From positions 80,658 through 144,657 of the forward strand of contig JACOUN010000051.1 in the NCBI GenBank assembly GCA_016177805.1: a DNA stretch of 64,000 nucleotides. Reading direction: 5' to 3'. Positions 1 through 9,243 of this stretch are shown here, in pieces. Numbering within the stretch: the stretch's first letter is position 1; each line of letters starts with the position of its first letter. The notes beneath the pieces are model-generated. The model was not told the origin of the DNA, did not search any database, and worked only from the letters and a program-made list of their open reading frames with translations. Position numbers and translations under genes: made by a program. Source of the stretch: Rhodocyclales bacterium. GTDB taxonomy: Bacteria; Pseudomonadota; Gammaproteobacteria; Burkholderiales; Rhodocyclaceae.

Positions 1-2
1 GG

Positions 3-482
3 ATGACGGCGCGCGGCGCACTCGATCTGACGGTGCAGACCTCGCTCAGTAGCGAGGAAAAGGCGCTCGCGCCGCCGCGCAGGATGATCCGCGCGTGGGC
101 GCGCGCCGCCTTGCTCGAAGGCCCGGCCGAAGTCGCGATCAGGCTGGTGGGCGAGGCTGAAGGCCATGAACTGAACCTGACCTACCGGGGCAAGGACTAC
201 GCCACCAATGTGCTGACCTTTGCCTACGGCGTGGCCGACCTGCTGCCCGATGCGACGGCTCCGGGGCCGTTGTCCGGCGACATGGTGTTGTGCGTGCCGG
301 TGATACAGCGCGAAGCGGCCGAGCAGGGCAAGGCGCTGGACGCTCATTTCGCGCACATGATCGTGCATGGTATGCTGCACCTCCAAGGCTATGACCATGA
401 AGAGGCGCACGCTGCCGATGTCATGGAAGGCATGGAAACGGACATACTCGCCAGACTGGGCTACGGCAATCCGTACGCCTGA
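3..482 (+). CDS. ybeY: Endoribonuclease YbeY (rRNA maturation factor)
   Basis: YbeY is a zinc metalloprotein needed for 16S rRNA 3'-end maturation and ribosome quality control in the cytoplasm. The family signature HGMLHLQGYDH, with its three metal-binding histidines, lies near residues 121-131, and the preceding TNVLTFAYG segment is also typical. The length (159 aa) is normal for the family. The ATG at position 3 is the first available in the window, so the region upstream and any earlier start cannot be seen. It is followed at 574 by corC and then lnt, the usual ybeY-corC-lnt order of beta- and gammaproteobacteria. Confidence 0.93.
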   Translation: MTARGALDLTVQTSLSSEEKALAPPRRMIRAWARAALLEGPAEVAIRLVGEAEGHELNLTYRGKDYATNVLTFAYGVADLLPDATAPGPLSGDMVLCVPVIQREAAEQGKALDAHFAHMIVHGMLHLQGYDHEEAHAADVMEGMETDILARLGYGNPYA

Positions 483-501
483 TCGGGAAGCGAGAAGATC
501 G

Positions 502-551
502 AGGACTTGGGATCATGGCGCCGCATGGGTGGGCGCGTGATCCCAAGTCCT
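502..551. repeat. 14-bp perfect inverted repeat (hairpin) between ybeY and corC
   Basis: Arms at 502-515 (AGGACTTGGGATCA) and 538-551 are exact reverse complements, separated by 22 bases that contain a smaller GCGCC/GGCGC pairing. In RNA this would be a very stable extended hairpin. It is not followed by a clean T-run (GGCTCTTTACC), so it is not a textbook terminator. It could stabilise or process the message, or bind a dimeric regulator. No function is established. Confidence 0.6.
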
Positions 552-573
552 GGCTCTTTACCTTATTTGGCAA

Positions 574-1419
574 ATGGACAGTCCCTCAGGCAAACCGTCA
601 TTACTTGAACGACTTTCGGCGTTGCTCTCGCGCGAACCGGAAGACCAGAACGACCTGCTGGCGCGACTGCGCCTGGCGTGCGATCGCAACCTCATCGATG
701 CCGACGCACTGACCATCATGGAAGGCGCTCTGCAGATGTCGGACATGCAGGTGCGCGAAGTCATGGTTCCGCGCGCGCAGATGGACGTCATCCATATCGA
801 CGATAGCGTGGACAAGATCGCCACCTTCGTCGTCAATACCGCCCACTCGCGCTTTCCCGCAATCGGCGAAGGCAAGGACGACGTGGTCGGCATATTTCTC
901 GCCAAGGATCTGCTGCGCTATTACGCCGGGCGGGAATTCGACTTGCGCGACATGCTCAGACCGGCGGTCTTTGTTCCGGAATCGAAGCGGCTGAACGTGC
1001 TGCTGCGTGAGTTCCGCGTCAGTCGCAATCACATGGCCATCGTGGTCGATGAGTACGGCGGGGTGGCCGGGCTGGTGACCATCGAGGACGTGCTCGAACA
1101 GATCGTCGGCGATATCGAGGATGAATTCGACTTCGATGAGGTCGGCGACGGCATCCGGCTCGACCAGAACGGCCGCTACCGGGTCAAGGCCACCACCGAG
1201 ATCGAAGATTTCAACCAGGCTTTTGCCACCCACTTCAGCAGCGATGAAGTCGACACGGTCGGCGGGTTGGTGATCCGCCACCTCGGGCGTTTGCCCCGGC
1301 GCGGAGAAACCGTAGAGCTGGAAGGCATCAAGATACAAGTGATGCGCGCCGACAGCCGACGCGTGCATACCCTGTCGGTCGAGCCTCGGGCGGTTGAGCC
1401 GGATGCGCCCACGCAGTGA
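574..1419 (+). CDS. corC: CorC/HlyC-type CBS-domain protein
   Basis: This is a cytoplasmic CorC (YbeX) family protein, linked to magnesium/cobalt efflux and, more recently, to ribosome biology in other bacteria. The sequence shows a CBS pair at about residues 55-185 (VREVMVPRAQMDVI, then HMAIVVDEYGGVAGLVTIEDVLEQIVGDIEDEFD) and a C-terminal CorC_HlyC transporter-associated domain (about 195-272, with DEVDTVGGLV). There are no transmembrane segments, as expected for CorC rather than the membrane-bound CNNM/YfjD type. The length of 281 aa is typical. Its stop lies inside the start region of lnt, so the two are probably translationally coupled. Confidence 0.9.
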   Translation: MDSPSGKPSLLERLSALLSREPEDQNDLLARLRLACDRNLIDADALTIMEGALQMSDMQVREVMVPRAQMDVIHIDDSVDKIATFVVNTAHSRFPAIGEGKDDVVGIFLAKDLLRYYAGREFDLRDMLRPAVFVPESKRLNVLLREFRVSRNHMAIVVDEYGGVAGLVTIEDVLEQIVGDIEDEFDFDEVGDGIRLDQNGRYRVKATTEIEDFNQAFATHFSSDEVDTVGGLVIRHLGRLPRRGETVELEGIKIQVMRADSRRVHTLSVEPRAVEPDAPTQ

Positions 1420-2947
1420 CGGCGCGGCATCCACGGCATATGACACCCCGGCCGCTGGATTGTTTGCGCGACGCGGGGTGAGCGCGCGCCTGCTGCTGGC
1501 CGCGATGGCCGGCGCGGCGGGGCTCTTTGCCTACGCGCCGTTTGACGTTTTCCCCGCTGCTTTCATCAGCCTGGGTGCGCTGGCGCTGCTGCTGACGCGC
1601 GAGACGCGCGCGCGCGGCGGGTGGTGGATCGGGTTTGCGTGGGGCCTTGGCGCCTTCCTGGCAGGTGTGTCCTGGCTGTACGTTGCGTTGAACCGCTATG
1701 GCGGCGTACCCGCGCCGCTCGCGGCGCTCGCGATCACGCTACTGTGTGCCTACATGGCGCTCTTTCCAGCCATGGTGGCGGCGGCCTTCGTGCGCCTGCG
1801 CCATGGCGGCAGCGTGCGCGGGGCGCTCTTGTTCGGCGGTTTGTGGGTGCTGGGCGAAGTTCTGCGCGGCTTGTTATTGACCGGGTTTCCGTGGCTTTCC
1901 GTCGGCTATTCCCAAACTCCACCCAGTCCGCTGGCGGGCTATCTGCCGGTGGTCGGGGTGTATGGGGTCGGCGGGCTCGTCGCGGCGGTCGCTGCGCTGC
2001 TCGCGCTTGTGCGCTGGCGCGCGGCGGCCGCGCTGCGCCTACCGCTGGGACTGGTGCTGGGTGTGGTGGTCGGTGGCGTGGCGCTGGGGCGGGTCGCGTG
2101 GACGGCCCCGCATGGCGCGCCGCTCAAGGTCGCGCTGGCGCAGACCAATATCGAGCAGGGACTGAAGTGGCGACCGGAATTGCTCGCCGACTGGCTGGAC
2201 GTGAATGAGCGGATCGCCGACGTGGAACACGCCGACGTGGTGGTGTTGCCCGAAACCGCGCTGCCGTTGTTGTTCGAGCGCCTGCCCGCAGACTACGTCG
2301 CCAACCTCGCGCAACGCGCCCGCGCGCGCAATGCCGACCTGATCCTGGGGGTGTTCGAGCGTGATCAGGCCGGCCGGATCTACAACGCCGCGATCAGCAT
2401 CGGGGCAGCCCCGACACAGCGCTACGCCAAGCAGCACCTGGTGCCGTTCGGCGAATATTCTCCGCCGCTGTTCGGCTGGTTCTACAAGATGGCGAACATC
2501 CCCATGTCGGACCAGACCTCGGGCGGGGCGAACCAGCCGCCGCTGGCGCTGGGCGGGCAGAAGATCGCGGTCAATATCTGCTATGAGGACCTGTTCGGCC
2601 GCGAGTTGATCCGCAGCCTGCCCGAGGCCACGTTGATGCTCAATATGTCCAACCTGGCGTGGTATGGGCAATCGCTGGCGCAGCCGCAGCATCTGCAGAT
2701 CGCGCGGGTGCGGGCGTTGGAAACGGGCCGGCCGATGCTGCGCGCGACCAACACCGGCATGACCGCGCTGGTGCAGCCCGACGGGCAGGTGGCGGCGGTG
2801 CTGCCGCAGTTTGAACGTGGGGTGCTGCGCGTGGATGTGCAGGGCTATCAGGGCATGACCCCGTATGCGCGCTGGGGAGACTGGGCGGCCATAGTGCTCG
2901 CGGTGCTGTCGATAGTGTTGGCAATTCGCTGGCGTCGGCGCCAATAG
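1403..2947 (+). CDS. lnt: Apolipoprotein N-acyltransferase Lnt
   Basis: Lnt N-acylates the N-terminal cysteine of lipoproteins in the inner membrane, the last step of lipoprotein maturation. The N-terminal half (about residues 25-230) holds the hydrophobic membrane segments. The C-N hydrolase domain follows, with the catalytic Glu in [11 protein letters not shown], the Lys in [12 protein letters not shown] and the nucleophilic Cys in [10 protein letters not shown] last transmembrane helix is followed by RWRRRQ. The start is uncertain: ATG at 1403 overlaps the end of corC by 17 bases, TTG at 1394 and GTG at 1478 are in frame, and none has a strong Shine-Dalgarno. The protein is about 514 aa, normal for the family. 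Confidence 0.92.
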   Translation: MRPRSDGAASTAYDTPAAGLFARRGVSARLLLAAMAGAAGLFAYAPFDVFPAAFISLGALALLLTRETRARGGWWIGFAWGLGAFLAGVSWLYVALNRYGGVPAPLAALAITLLCAYMALFPAMVAAAFVRLRHGGSVRGALLFGGLWVLGEVLRGLLLTGFPWLSVGYSQTPPSPLAGYLPVVGVYGVGGLVAAVAALLALVRWRAAAALRLPLGLVLGVVVGGVALGRVAWTAPHGAPLKVALAQTNIEQGLKWRPELLADWLDVNERIADVEHADVVVLPETALPLLFERLPADYVANLAQRARARNADLILGVFERDQAGRIYNAAISIGAAPTQRYAKQHLVPFGEYSPPLFGWFYKMANIPMSDQTSGGANQPPLALGGQKIAVNICYEDLFGRELIRSLPEATLMLNMSNLAWYGQSLAQPQHLQIARVRALETGRPMLRATNTGMTALVQPDGQVAAVLPQFERGVLRVDVQGYQGMTPYARWGDWAAIVLAVLSIVLAIRWRRRQ

Positions 2948-3001
2948 CCTTGTATTGCGCGTGCCGGGCGCGCAATCTTCGACCGCGACTGCGAAAGCCA
3001 G

Positions 3002-3007
3002 TAAAAT
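3002..3007 (+). promoter_or_regulatory. Candidate -10 box upstream of glyQ
   Basis: TAAAAT lies 42 bases before the glyQ ATG in the only sizeable gap between lnt and glyQ. No good -35 hexamer is visible at 16-18 bp, so this is a weak prediction that rests on the position and the AT-rich hexamer in a GC-rich setting. Confidence 0.3.
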
Positions 3008-3048
3008 CCGGTTCTTTGTTTTCGATGCGCGCAAACGCCATCCAGGCC

Positions 3049-3975
3049 ATGTCAAAACACAAACCGACTTTCCAGCAAATCATACAAACCCTCCAGCAGT
3101 TCTGGGGTGAGCGCGGTTGCGTGCTGCTGCAGCCCATCGATCTAGAAGTCGGCGCGGGGACTTCGCATACCGCGACCTGTCTGCGCGCGATCGGACCGGA
3201 ACCGTGGAATGCGGCCTACGTCCAGCCTTCCCGGCGCCCCAAGGACGGCCGCTACGGCGAGAACCCGAACCGTCTGCAGCACTATTACCAGTACCAGGTC
3301 GCGCTCAAGCCGTCGCCGCCCGACATCCAGGAGCTTTACCTGGATTCGTTGCGCGCGCTGGGGGTAGATCCCAACGCGCACGACATCCGTTTCGTCGAGG
3401 ACGATTGGGAGAACCCGACCCTGGGTGCGTGGGGGTTGGGGTGGGAGGTGTGGCTGGACGGCATGGAAGTGACGCAGTTCACCTATTTCCAGCAGGTCGG
3501 CGGCCTCGATTGCCGGCCGGTGCTGGGTGAGATCACCTACGGTCTGGAGCGCCTCGCGATGTATCTGCAGGGGGTCGAGAATGTGTACGACCTGGTGTGG
3601 ACCGTGTACCCCGACGGCACGCGCGTGACCTACGGCGACGTGTATCACCAGAACGAGGTCGAGCAGTCGACCTACAACTTCGAGTACGCCAACGTCGAAT
3701 TCCTGTTCTCGCTGTTCGGTAACTACGAGTCGGAAGCGCGCCGCCTGACCGAGGCCGGGCTGGCGCTGCCGGCCTACGAGATGGTGCTCAAGGCCGGGCA
3801 CAGCTTCAACCTGCTGGATGCCCGTGGTGCGATCTCGGTCACCGAGCGCGCGGCCTACATCGGCCGCATCCGCAACCTGTCGCGCGCGGTCGCGCAGGCC
3901 TACTACGCATCGCGCGAGGCGCTGGGGTTCCCCATGCTCAAACAGACGCAGGCATCGCACGCGGAGGTTGCATGA
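3049..3975 (+). CDS. glyQ: Glycine--tRNA ligase alpha subunit
   Basis: This is the catalytic alpha subunit of the bacterial alpha2beta2 glycyl-tRNA synthetase, which activates glycine and charges tRNA-Gly together with GlyS. The sequence is highly conserved from [23 protein letters not shown] through [18 protein letters not shown] and [18 protein letters not shown]. The ATG at 3049 gives 308 aa, in line with the family. Longer in-frame starts (such as 3025) would add residues that are not typical. The stop overlaps the start of glyS (ATGATGA), indicating coupled synthesis of equimolar subunits. Confidence 0.96.
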   Translation: MSKHKPTFQQIIQTLQQFWGERGCVLLQPIDLEVGAGTSHTATCLRAIGPEPWNAAYVQPSRRPKDGRYGENPNRLQHYYQYQVALKPSPPDIQELYLDSLRALGVDPNAHDIRFVEDDWENPTLGAWGLGWEVWLDGMEVTQFTYFQQVGGLDCRPVLGEITYGLERLAMYLQGVENVYDLVWTVYPDGTRVTYGDVYHQNEVEQSTYNFEYANVEFLFSLFGNYESEARRLTEAGLALPAYEMVLKAGHSFNLLDARGAISVTERAAYIGRIRNLSRAVAQAYYASREALGFPMLKQTQASHAEVA

Positions 3976-6065
3976 TGAGCGTCGCTACCTTGCTGGTTGA
4001 ACTGCTGACCGAGGAACTTCCGCCCAAGGCGCTGCCGCGACTGGGCGCCGCCTTTGCCGCAAAAATCCACGAAGGGCTGCTTGGTCGCGGCCTCGTCGAC
4101 GGGCAGGAAGACGACTATCGCGTGTATGCCGCGCCGCGCCGGCTGGGTGTGAGCGTGGCGCGGGTGTGCGCGCATGCGCCGTCGCGTGAGATCAGTGAAA
4201 AGATCATGCCGGTGCAGGTCGCGCTGGATGCCGATGGCCAGCCGACCATGGCGTTGCTGAAGAAGCTGCAGGCGCGCGGTATCGATGCGGCGGCGGTCGC
4301 GGGCTTCGAACGACGCATGGACGGCAAGGCCGAGGCGCTGTTCCACACCCGGATGGAGCCGGGGGCGGTGCTCGACGAGGTGCTGGCCGATATCGTCATG
4401 GAAGCGGTGAAGGCCCTGCCGATACCCAAGCTGATGCGCTGGGGGTGCAGCGAAGTGCAGTTCGTGCGACCGGTGCACCGGCTCACCATGCTGCACGGGC
4501 CGCGCGTGGTGCCGGGGCGGGTGCTGGAGCTGGAATCAGGGCGCGTGACGATGGGGCATCGTTTCATGAGCCGTGGCGAACTGGAACTGGCGACCGCCGA
4601 AGCCTACGAGCCGACCCTGATGGCCGAGGGCAAGGTGGTGCCGAATTTTGACGAACGACGTGCCGATATCGAGTGTCAGCTTGTTGAGGCGGCGCGCGGG
4701 CAGAACGCCAGCCTCGGCGATTACGCGGATCTGCTCGACGAGGTCACGGCACTGGTCGAGCACCCCAGCGTCTACGTCGGCGAGTTCGAAACCGAATTCC
4801 TGTCGGTGCCGCAGGAGTGTCTGATCCTGACCATGCGTGCCAACCAGAAGTATTTCCCTCTGGTCGATGGTGGCGGCAAGCTGCTCAACCGCTTTCTGAT
4901 CGTGTCCAACATGCGGGTTGCCGACCCGTCCAACATCATCGCGGGTAATCAACGGGTGGTGCGCCCGCGCCTGTCGGATGCGCGCTTCTTCCTCGATCAG
5001 GACCACAAGCACACCCTGGAAAGCCGTCTCCCGCGACTCGAAGCGGTGGTGTACCACAACAAGCTGGGCAACCAGCTTGAGCGGGTCGCGCGGCTGGAGC
5101 GACTGGCGCGTACCATCGGGGGGCATCTGAATGCCGACAGCGACGCCGCCGCGCGCGCGGCACGCCTGGCCAAGGCCGACCTGGTGACCGAGATGGTCGG
5201 CGAGTTCCCGGAGCTGCAAGGCATCATGGGGCGTTACTACGCGCTGCATGACGGCGAAGGCGAGACCATCGCCGATGCCATCGCGAGCCACTATCAGCCG
5301 CGTTTTGCCGGTGACGTGCTGCCGCTCGGCAACGTTGCCTGCGCGGTGGCGCTGGCGGACAAACTCGATGCGCTGGTCGGCTTCTTCGGCATAGGCCAGT
5401 TGCCCACCGGCGACAAGGACCCGTTCGGCCTGCGACGTGCCGCGCTGGGGGTGTTGCGCATCCTGATGGAAAGCCCGTTGCCGCTGGATCTGTCGCTCCT
5501 GATCGACGAGACCGCCGCCGGATTTGCTCCCGGCGTGCTCGGGAGTGACGACTTCAAGACCGCGCTGCTGGACTTCATGCTGGAGCGACTGAAGAATCTG
5601 CTGCGCGATGCCGGCCACCCGGTCGATGCGGTGGACGCGGTGCTGGCGCTGCGTCCGACGCGTATCGCCTCCATTCCCGCCCGCCTCGATGCGGTGGGCG
5701 TGTTCAGGGCGTTGCCCGAGGCCGAAGCACTGGCGGCGGCGAACAAGCGCATCGTCAATATCCTCAAGAAGACCGATGCACAGACGGGCGAGCCGGACGT
5801 CACGCTGCTGCAGGAAGTGGCCGAGAAGGCGTTGTTCCACCAGGTGGTCGAGATCGCGCCGCTGGTGCGCGCGCACGTCGCGAACGAGGACTACACTGAA
5901 GCCCTGCGGGCGTTGGCGGGCCTGCGTAGTGCGGTCGATCTGTTCTTCGACAACGTCATGGTGATGGCGGATGAGCCGCTCACGCGCCAGAATCGTCTCG
6001 CATTGCTGACCATGTTGTCCGGACTGATGAACCGCGTTGCCGACATTTCGCGTCTGTCGGTTTGA
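3972..6065 (+). CDS. glyS: Glycine--tRNA ligase beta subunit
   Basis: This is the tRNA-binding beta subunit of the heterotetrameric glycyl-tRNA synthetase. It opens with the typical [19 protein letters not shown], contains the HD-like central region ([23 protein letters not shown] and [26 protein letters not shown]) and ends in an anticodon-binding-like domain ([22 protein letters not shown]). It is 697 aa, as expected. ATG at 3972 overlaps the glyQ stop; a second ATG at 3975 is equally possible. Confidence 0.96.
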   Translation: MMSVATLLVELLTEELPPKALPRLGAAFAAKIHEGLLGRGLVDGQEDDYRVYAAPRRLGVSVARVCAHAPSREISEKIMPVQVALDADGQPTMALLKKLQARGIDAAAVAGFERRMDGKAEALFHTRMEPGAVLDEVLADIVMEAVKALPIPKLMRWGCSEVQFVRPVHRLTMLHGPRVVPGRVLELESGRVTMGHRFMSRGELELATAEAYEPTLMAEGKVVPNFDERRADIECQLVEAARGQNASLGDYADLLDEVTALVEHPSVYVGEFETEFLSVPQECLILTMRANQKYFPLVDGGGKLLNRFLIVSNMRVADPSNIIAGNQRVVRPRLSDARFFLDQDHKHTLESRLPRLEAVVYHNKLGNQLERVARLERLARTIGGHLNADSDAAARAARLAKADLVTEMVGEFPELQGIMGRYYALHDGEGETIADAIASHYQPRFAGDVLPLGNVACAVALADKLDALVGFFGIGQLPTGDKDPFGLRRAALGVLRILMESPLPLDLSLLIDETAAGFAPGVLGSDDFKTALLDFMLERLKNLLRDAGHPVDAVDAVLALRPTRIASIPARLDAVGVFRALPEAEALAAANKRIVNILKKTDAQTGEPDVTLLQEVAEKALFHQVVEIAPLVRAHVANEDYTEALRALAGLRSAVDLFFDNVMVMADEPLTRQNRLALLTMLSGLMNRVADISRLSV

Positions 6066-6122
6066 TGAACGCCACGGCGTCAACCGCGTTGATGCCGTGA
6101 ACCACACGAGCGCCCCTTGCCC

Positions 6123-6656
6123 ATGAAGCTCATCATTCTCGATCGTGATGGCGTCATCAATCACGACTCCGATCAGTACATCAAGTCTCCGGACGAGTGG
6201 CGACCGATCGACGGCTCGCTGGAGGCGATCGCGCGACTGAACCAGTGGGGCTGGCGCGTGGTGGTGGCATCCAACCAGTCCGGCATCGGGCGCGGGTTGT
6301 TCGGCATGGATACGCTCAACGCGATCAACGACAAGATGGTCAAGTCGCTCGCGCAGGTGGGAGGGCGTATCGATGCGATCTTCTTCTGCCCGCATGCCGC
6401 CGATTCGCCCTGCGATTGCCGCAAGCCCAAGCCCGGCATGTTTCTGCAGATCGCCGAACGTTTCAGTATCAGTCTGGACGGGGTGCCGACCGTGGGTGAC
6501 AGCCTGCGCGATCTGCAGGCTGGCTTGGCGGTCGGGTGTACGCCTTATCTGGTGCTGACCGGCAAGGGACAAAAAACGCGCGAAGACCCGGCGCTGCCCG
6601 AGGCTACCCAGATCTATCCGGATCTTGCCACTGTGGTTGCCGACCTTATCATCTGA
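6123..6656 (+). CDS. gmhB: D-glycero-beta-D-manno-heptose-1,7-bisphosphate 7-phosphatase
   Basis: GmhB dephosphorylates heptose bisphosphate in ADP-heptose synthesis for the LPS inner core. It is a HAD-superfamily phosphatase: the DRDGVIN nucleophile motif is at residues 8-14, the SNQSGIGRG motif follows, and the zinc site CPHAADSPCDC (about residues 99-109) is characteristic of GmhB. ATG at 6123 (MKLIILDRDG) fits the family better than the TTG two codons upstream. At 177 aa the length is normal. It follows glyS and precedes plsC by 8 bases, a common betaproteobacterial arrangement. Confidence 0.92.
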   Translation: MKLIILDRDGVINHDSDQYIKSPDEWRPIDGSLEAIARLNQWGWRVVVASNQSGIGRGLFGMDTLNAINDKMVKSLAQVGGRIDAIFFCPHAADSPCDCRKPKPGMFLQIAERFSISLDGVPTVGDSLRDLQAGLAVGCTPYLVLTGKGQKTREDPALPEATQIYPDLATVVADLII

Positions 6657-6664
6657 GAGCAAGG

Positions 6665-7390
6665 ATGATATTCCTGCGCTCCTCGCTGTTCGCGCTGGTG
6701 CTGGCGGTCGTCACCCCGCTTTATGCGCTCATCGCCTGTCTGGTGTTTCCGCTGCCGCCGATGCTGCGCCATCGCGTGATCACCTCCTACGCCCATGTGC
6801 TGATGTGGTGGGTCCGGCATCTGCTGGGAATACGCTATACGCTGCTGGGGCGGGAGAATATTCCGTCCGGGCCGGCGGTGATCCTGTCCAAGCACCAGTC
6901 CGCGTGGGAAACGCTGGCGCTGCAGGTGATTTTCCCGCCCTTGTGTTTCGTGCTGAAGCGCGAGCTGCTGCGCGTACCGTTCTTTGGCTGGGGGCTGGCG
7001 CAACTGCCGGGCATCGCGATCGACCGGAACGCCGGCATGGACGCGCTGACCCAGGTCGTGGAGCAGGGCCGGACAAGGCTCGCGGAGGGGATCTGGGTCG
7101 TGATTTTCCCCGAGGGCACACGCGTGGCGCCAGGTGTGCACCGCCGTTACAAACCGGGTGGCGCGGTGCTGGCAACCCGCGGCGCGGTGCCGGTCGTCCC
7201 GGTCGCACACAACGCCGGTGAGTTCTGGCCGCGCAACGCATTCCTGAAAAGACCGGGCGAGATCATCGTCAGCGTGGGACCTCCGATTGAAACCGAGGGC
7301 CGTGATCCGGTCGAGGTGAACGCGCGGGTGGAAGCGTGGATCGAGGACGAAATGCACCGGCTGTTTCCGCATCATTACCGCGACGAGTAA
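6665..7390 (+). CDS. plsC: 1-acyl-sn-glycerol-3-phosphate acyltransferase (PlsC family)
   Basis: This is a membrane-associated acyltransferase that converts lysophosphatidic acid to phosphatidic acid, or a paralogue acting on another lysolipid. An N-terminal hydrophobic helix (about residues 4-30) is followed by the acyltransferase block SKHQSAWE (residues 76-83), where the usual H-X4-D reads H-X4-E, and by FPEGTRV (about residues 151-157). ATG at 6665 is preceded by AAGG and lies 8 bases after gmhB. The H-X4-E form is, from memory, frequent in betaproteobacterial members, so it need not mean loss of activity. Confidence 0.85.
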   Translation: MIFLRSSLFALVLAVVTPLYALIACLVFPLPPMLRHRVITSYAHVLMWWVRHLLGIRYTLLGRENIPSGPAVILSKHQSAWETLALQVIFPPLCFVLKRELLRVPFFGWGLAQLPGIAIDRNAGMDALTQVVEQGRTRLAEGIWVVIFPEGTRVAPGVHRRYKPGGAVLATRGAVPVVPVAHNAGEFWPRNAFLKRPGEIIVSVGPPIETEGRDPVEVNARVEAWIEDEMHRLFPHHYRDE

Positions 7391-7410
7391 CGGCGCCGCG
7401 TGCCCGGACG

Positions 7411-7440
7411 AAAAAAAACCCCGCATTGCGGGGTTTTTTT
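7411..7440. terminator. Bidirectional intrinsic terminator between plsC and phaP
   Basis: The stem CCCCGC (7419-7424), loop ATT, and GCGGGG (7428-7433) is flanked by eight A on the left and seven T on the right. It can therefore terminate the plsC transcript on the plus strand and the phaP transcript on the minus strand. Confidence 0.92.
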
Positions 7441-7459
7441 ACAGCTTGACCGGATTCGA

Positions 7460-8023
7460 TCAGGCAGCTTTCTTCGGTGCAGCTTTCGGCGCGGCGGTGC
7501 TGACAGCCTTGACGGTGGCGGTGGTCGCGGCAGCCACGTTGGCTTCGGCGATCTCGGCAACCTGCTTGGCCGCCTTGCTGACGCTGTCGTAGGCGCTGTT
7601 GGCGGCGGCAATCGCCGACTTCACGGCGGCGACGGCAACGTCGGAACCGGCGGGGGCGGACTTGGCAGCCTTGTCCAGCGCGGCAGCCAGGTTCTTGTTC
7701 ATCTCGGCAACCTGAGCTTCGACCAGCTTGGAGACTTCTTCCTGGTTCTGGGTCGCGATCTCGTAGACGCTGCGGTTGTAGGCAACGGCCTTCTCGACCA
7801 GCGGCTGGGCCAGGGCGGTCTGCAGGTTGACCAGTTCCTGAACGTCCTTGACGCCCAGCAGTGCCTTGGTGTTGGCCATGGCGTCCTCGAGGACGGTGCG
7901 GGCGGTGTTCAGGTTGAGGGCAGCGAGGCGCTCGGCGCTGGCAAATGCGGAGTTGGCGACGGTCAGCAGGGCTTCGACACTGGCTTTGTTGGTTGCGGCG
8001 AATTGTTCCGGGGTGGCAAACAT
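7460..8023 (-). CDS. phaP: Phasin (polyhydroxyalkanoate granule surface protein)
   Basis: Phasins coat polyhydroxyalkanoate granules and control their number and size. The protein starts MFATPEQFAATNKASVEALL, the classic betaproteobacterial phasin N-terminus, and continues with alpha-helical, Ala/Gln/Glu-rich amphipathic sequence. It ends in an Ala/Lys/Pro-rich tail (APKAAPKKAA) like those that bind DNA or polyanions in PhaM/PhaF-type phasins. It has 187 aa, no signal peptide and no transmembrane segment. A strong Shine-Dalgarno (AGGAGA) precedes the ATG. It has its own promoter with a PhaR-like site and a strong terminator, so it is a monocistronic and probably highly expressed gene. Confidence 0.93.
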   Translation of the reverse strand: MFATPEQFAATNKASVEALLTVANSAFASAERLAALNLNTARTVLEDAMANTKALLGVKDVQELVNLQTALAQPLVEKAVAYNRSVYEIATQNQEEVSKLVEAQVAEMNKNLAAALDKAAKSAPAGSDVAVAAVKSAIAAANSAYDSVSKAAKQVAEIAEANVAAATTATVKAVSTAAPKAAPKKAA

Positions 8024-8090
8024 GTGTATCTCCTGATGTAACGGTCTTGAACGAGGGATAGCGCAACATTCGCTTCGAAACGGTCTCGGC

Positions 8091-8104
8091 TGTTGCGTTG
8101 CAGC
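8091..8104 (-). promoter_or_regulatory. Putative PhaR operator at the phaP start site
   Basis: Read on the minus strand, GCTGCAACGCAACA contains CTGC-N3-GCAA. This is one base from the CTGC-N3-4-GCAG repeat described for the PHA repressor PhaR of Paracoccus. It lies just downstream of the phaP -10 box, where a bound repressor would block transcription. The match is short and the assignment is an inference. Confidence 0.4.
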
Positions 8105-8113
8105 ATGGGTTGG

Positions 8114-8141
8114 ATTATAGGTGTGGAAATCACGATGTCAA
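8114..8141 (-). promoter_or_regulatory. phaP sigma70 promoter
   Basis: On the minus strand a perfect -35 box TTGACA (8136-8141) and a perfect -10 box TATAAT (8114-8119) are separated by 16 bp. The predicted start site is near 8107, giving a leader of about 84 nt before the phaP ATG. This is the best promoter match in the window. Confidence 0.88.
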
Positions 8142-8446
8142 GAGTTTTGTGGTGCGGCGCACAATGATTTGCAAGTAAATGTGCGCGGTGATCCTGGATC
8201 GCGTAATACGCTGTTAATAAACGCCCAAAATATGCAAGTCGATGCACCATAAGGATGCGTTATTGATGTCGAGATGGAATAAGCGCAAGCGCAGCATGAA
8301 CTGGCTGGGTTGCAGTTTGATGACGCGGCGCGAAATTTTGGCGGGGGGTGGGGCGCGGAGGCGCGTGCGGAGCGTGCGGAGCGGGTGGAGCGGGTGGGGG
8401 TGGAGGCCGGCGCTGACGCGCCGTGGCCTCGGGTGCGAAGCGCGGA
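8142..8446. other. Non-coding spacer between the enoyl-CoA hydratase gene and the phaP promoter
   Basis: I see no supported gene here. The part next to the phaP promoter (to about 8240) is AT-rich for this genome. Positions 8340-8410 are G-rich on the plus strand, with imperfect 9-base units (AGCGTGCGG, AGCGGGTGG), so the minus-strand transcript leaving the hydratase gene is C-rich and G-poor. A hairpin (arms 8403-8413 and 8418-8430, with a two-base bulge) lies 17 bases after the hydratase stop and has no T-run. Confidence 0.5.
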
Positions 8447-9223
8447 TCAGCGATGCTTGAAGTCGGGTTTGCGTTTGGCGACAAAGGCCGCCATGCCTTC
8501 CTTCTGGTCCTGCAGGCCGAACGCGGCGTGGAAGGTACGCCGTTCGAACAGCAGGCCTTCGTTTAGGCTGCTTTCGAAGGCACGATTGACCGATTCCTTG
8601 ATCATCATGACAACCGGGAGCGAGAAGCCGGCGATGGTTTGTGCGACTTCGAGAGCTTCTTCGATCAGTCTGTCAGCCGGTACGACCCGCGCGACCAGCC
8701 CCGAACGTTCGGCTTCTTCGGCGTCCATCATCCTTGCGGTCAAACACATGTCCATGGCCTTGGCCTTGCCGACGGCGCGCGGCAGGCGCTGGGTTCCGCC
8801 GGCACCGGGGAGTATGCCCAGCTTGATCTCGGGTTGGCCGAATTTCGCGGTGTCCGCAGCGATGATCATGTCGCACATCATGGCCAGTTCGCATCCACCT
8901 CCTAGGGCAAAGCCGGCCACTGCGGCGATCACCGGCTTGCGGCAGGTCTTGACGCGCTCCCAGTTGCGCGTGATGTAGTCACCCTTGTAAGCGTCCATGT
9001 GCGAGAACCCGGCCATCGCGCCGATGTCGGCGCCGGCGGCAAAGGCCTTTTCCGAGCCGGTGATGACGATGGCGCCGATGCCGTCGTCGCCTTCGAACTG
9101 ATCGAGCGCGCGCCCGATCTCATCGACCAGCTCGTCGTTGAGTGCGTTGAGTGCCTTCGTGCGGTTCAGTTTGATCAAGCCGACACGCTCGCGCGCTTCG
9201 ACGATGATGTTCTCGTAGCTCAT
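8447..9223 (-). CDS. Enoyl-CoA hydratase/isomerase family protein
   Basis: This is a crotonase-superfamily enzyme, most likely a short-chain enoyl-CoA hydratase adding water to 2-enoyl-CoA. The oxyanion-hole and catalytic segments are present: [19 protein letters not shown] (first catalytic Glu) and [20 protein letters not shown] (second Glu). It is 258 aa, typical of the soluble monofunctional type. ATG at 9223 has a strong Shine-Dalgarno (AAGGAG); the longer frame to 9241 lacks one. It begins 20 bases after lptA, where betaproteobacteria usually have lptB and rpoN. Upstream of phaP, a role supplying or consuming PHA precursors is possible but unproven. Confidence 0.85.
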   Translation of the reverse strand: MSYENIIVEARERVGLIKLNRTKALNALNDELVDEIGRALDQFEGDDGIGAIVITGSEKAFAAGADIGAMAGFSHMDAYKGDYITRNWERVKTCRKPVIAAVAGFALGGGCELAMMCDMIIAADTAKFGQPEIKLGILPGAGGTQRLPRAVGKAKAMDMCLTARMMDAEEAERSGLVARVVPADRLIEEALEVAQTIAGFSLPVVMMIKESVNRAFESSLNEGLLFERRTFHAAFGLQDQKEGMAAFVAKRKPDFKHR

Positions 9224-9243
9224 GAATTCTCCTTGAGGCATGG

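Noticed and set aside
4536..6662. Minus-strand open frame of 708 codons opposite glyS and gmhB
   Set aside because: It is the antisense shadow of two well-supported genes, with low-complexity composition and no recognisable motif.
8366..8405. Tandem repeat or CRISPR-like array of 9-base units
   Set aside because: The units are short, imperfect and without spacers of constant length. They look like G-rich low-complexity sequence.
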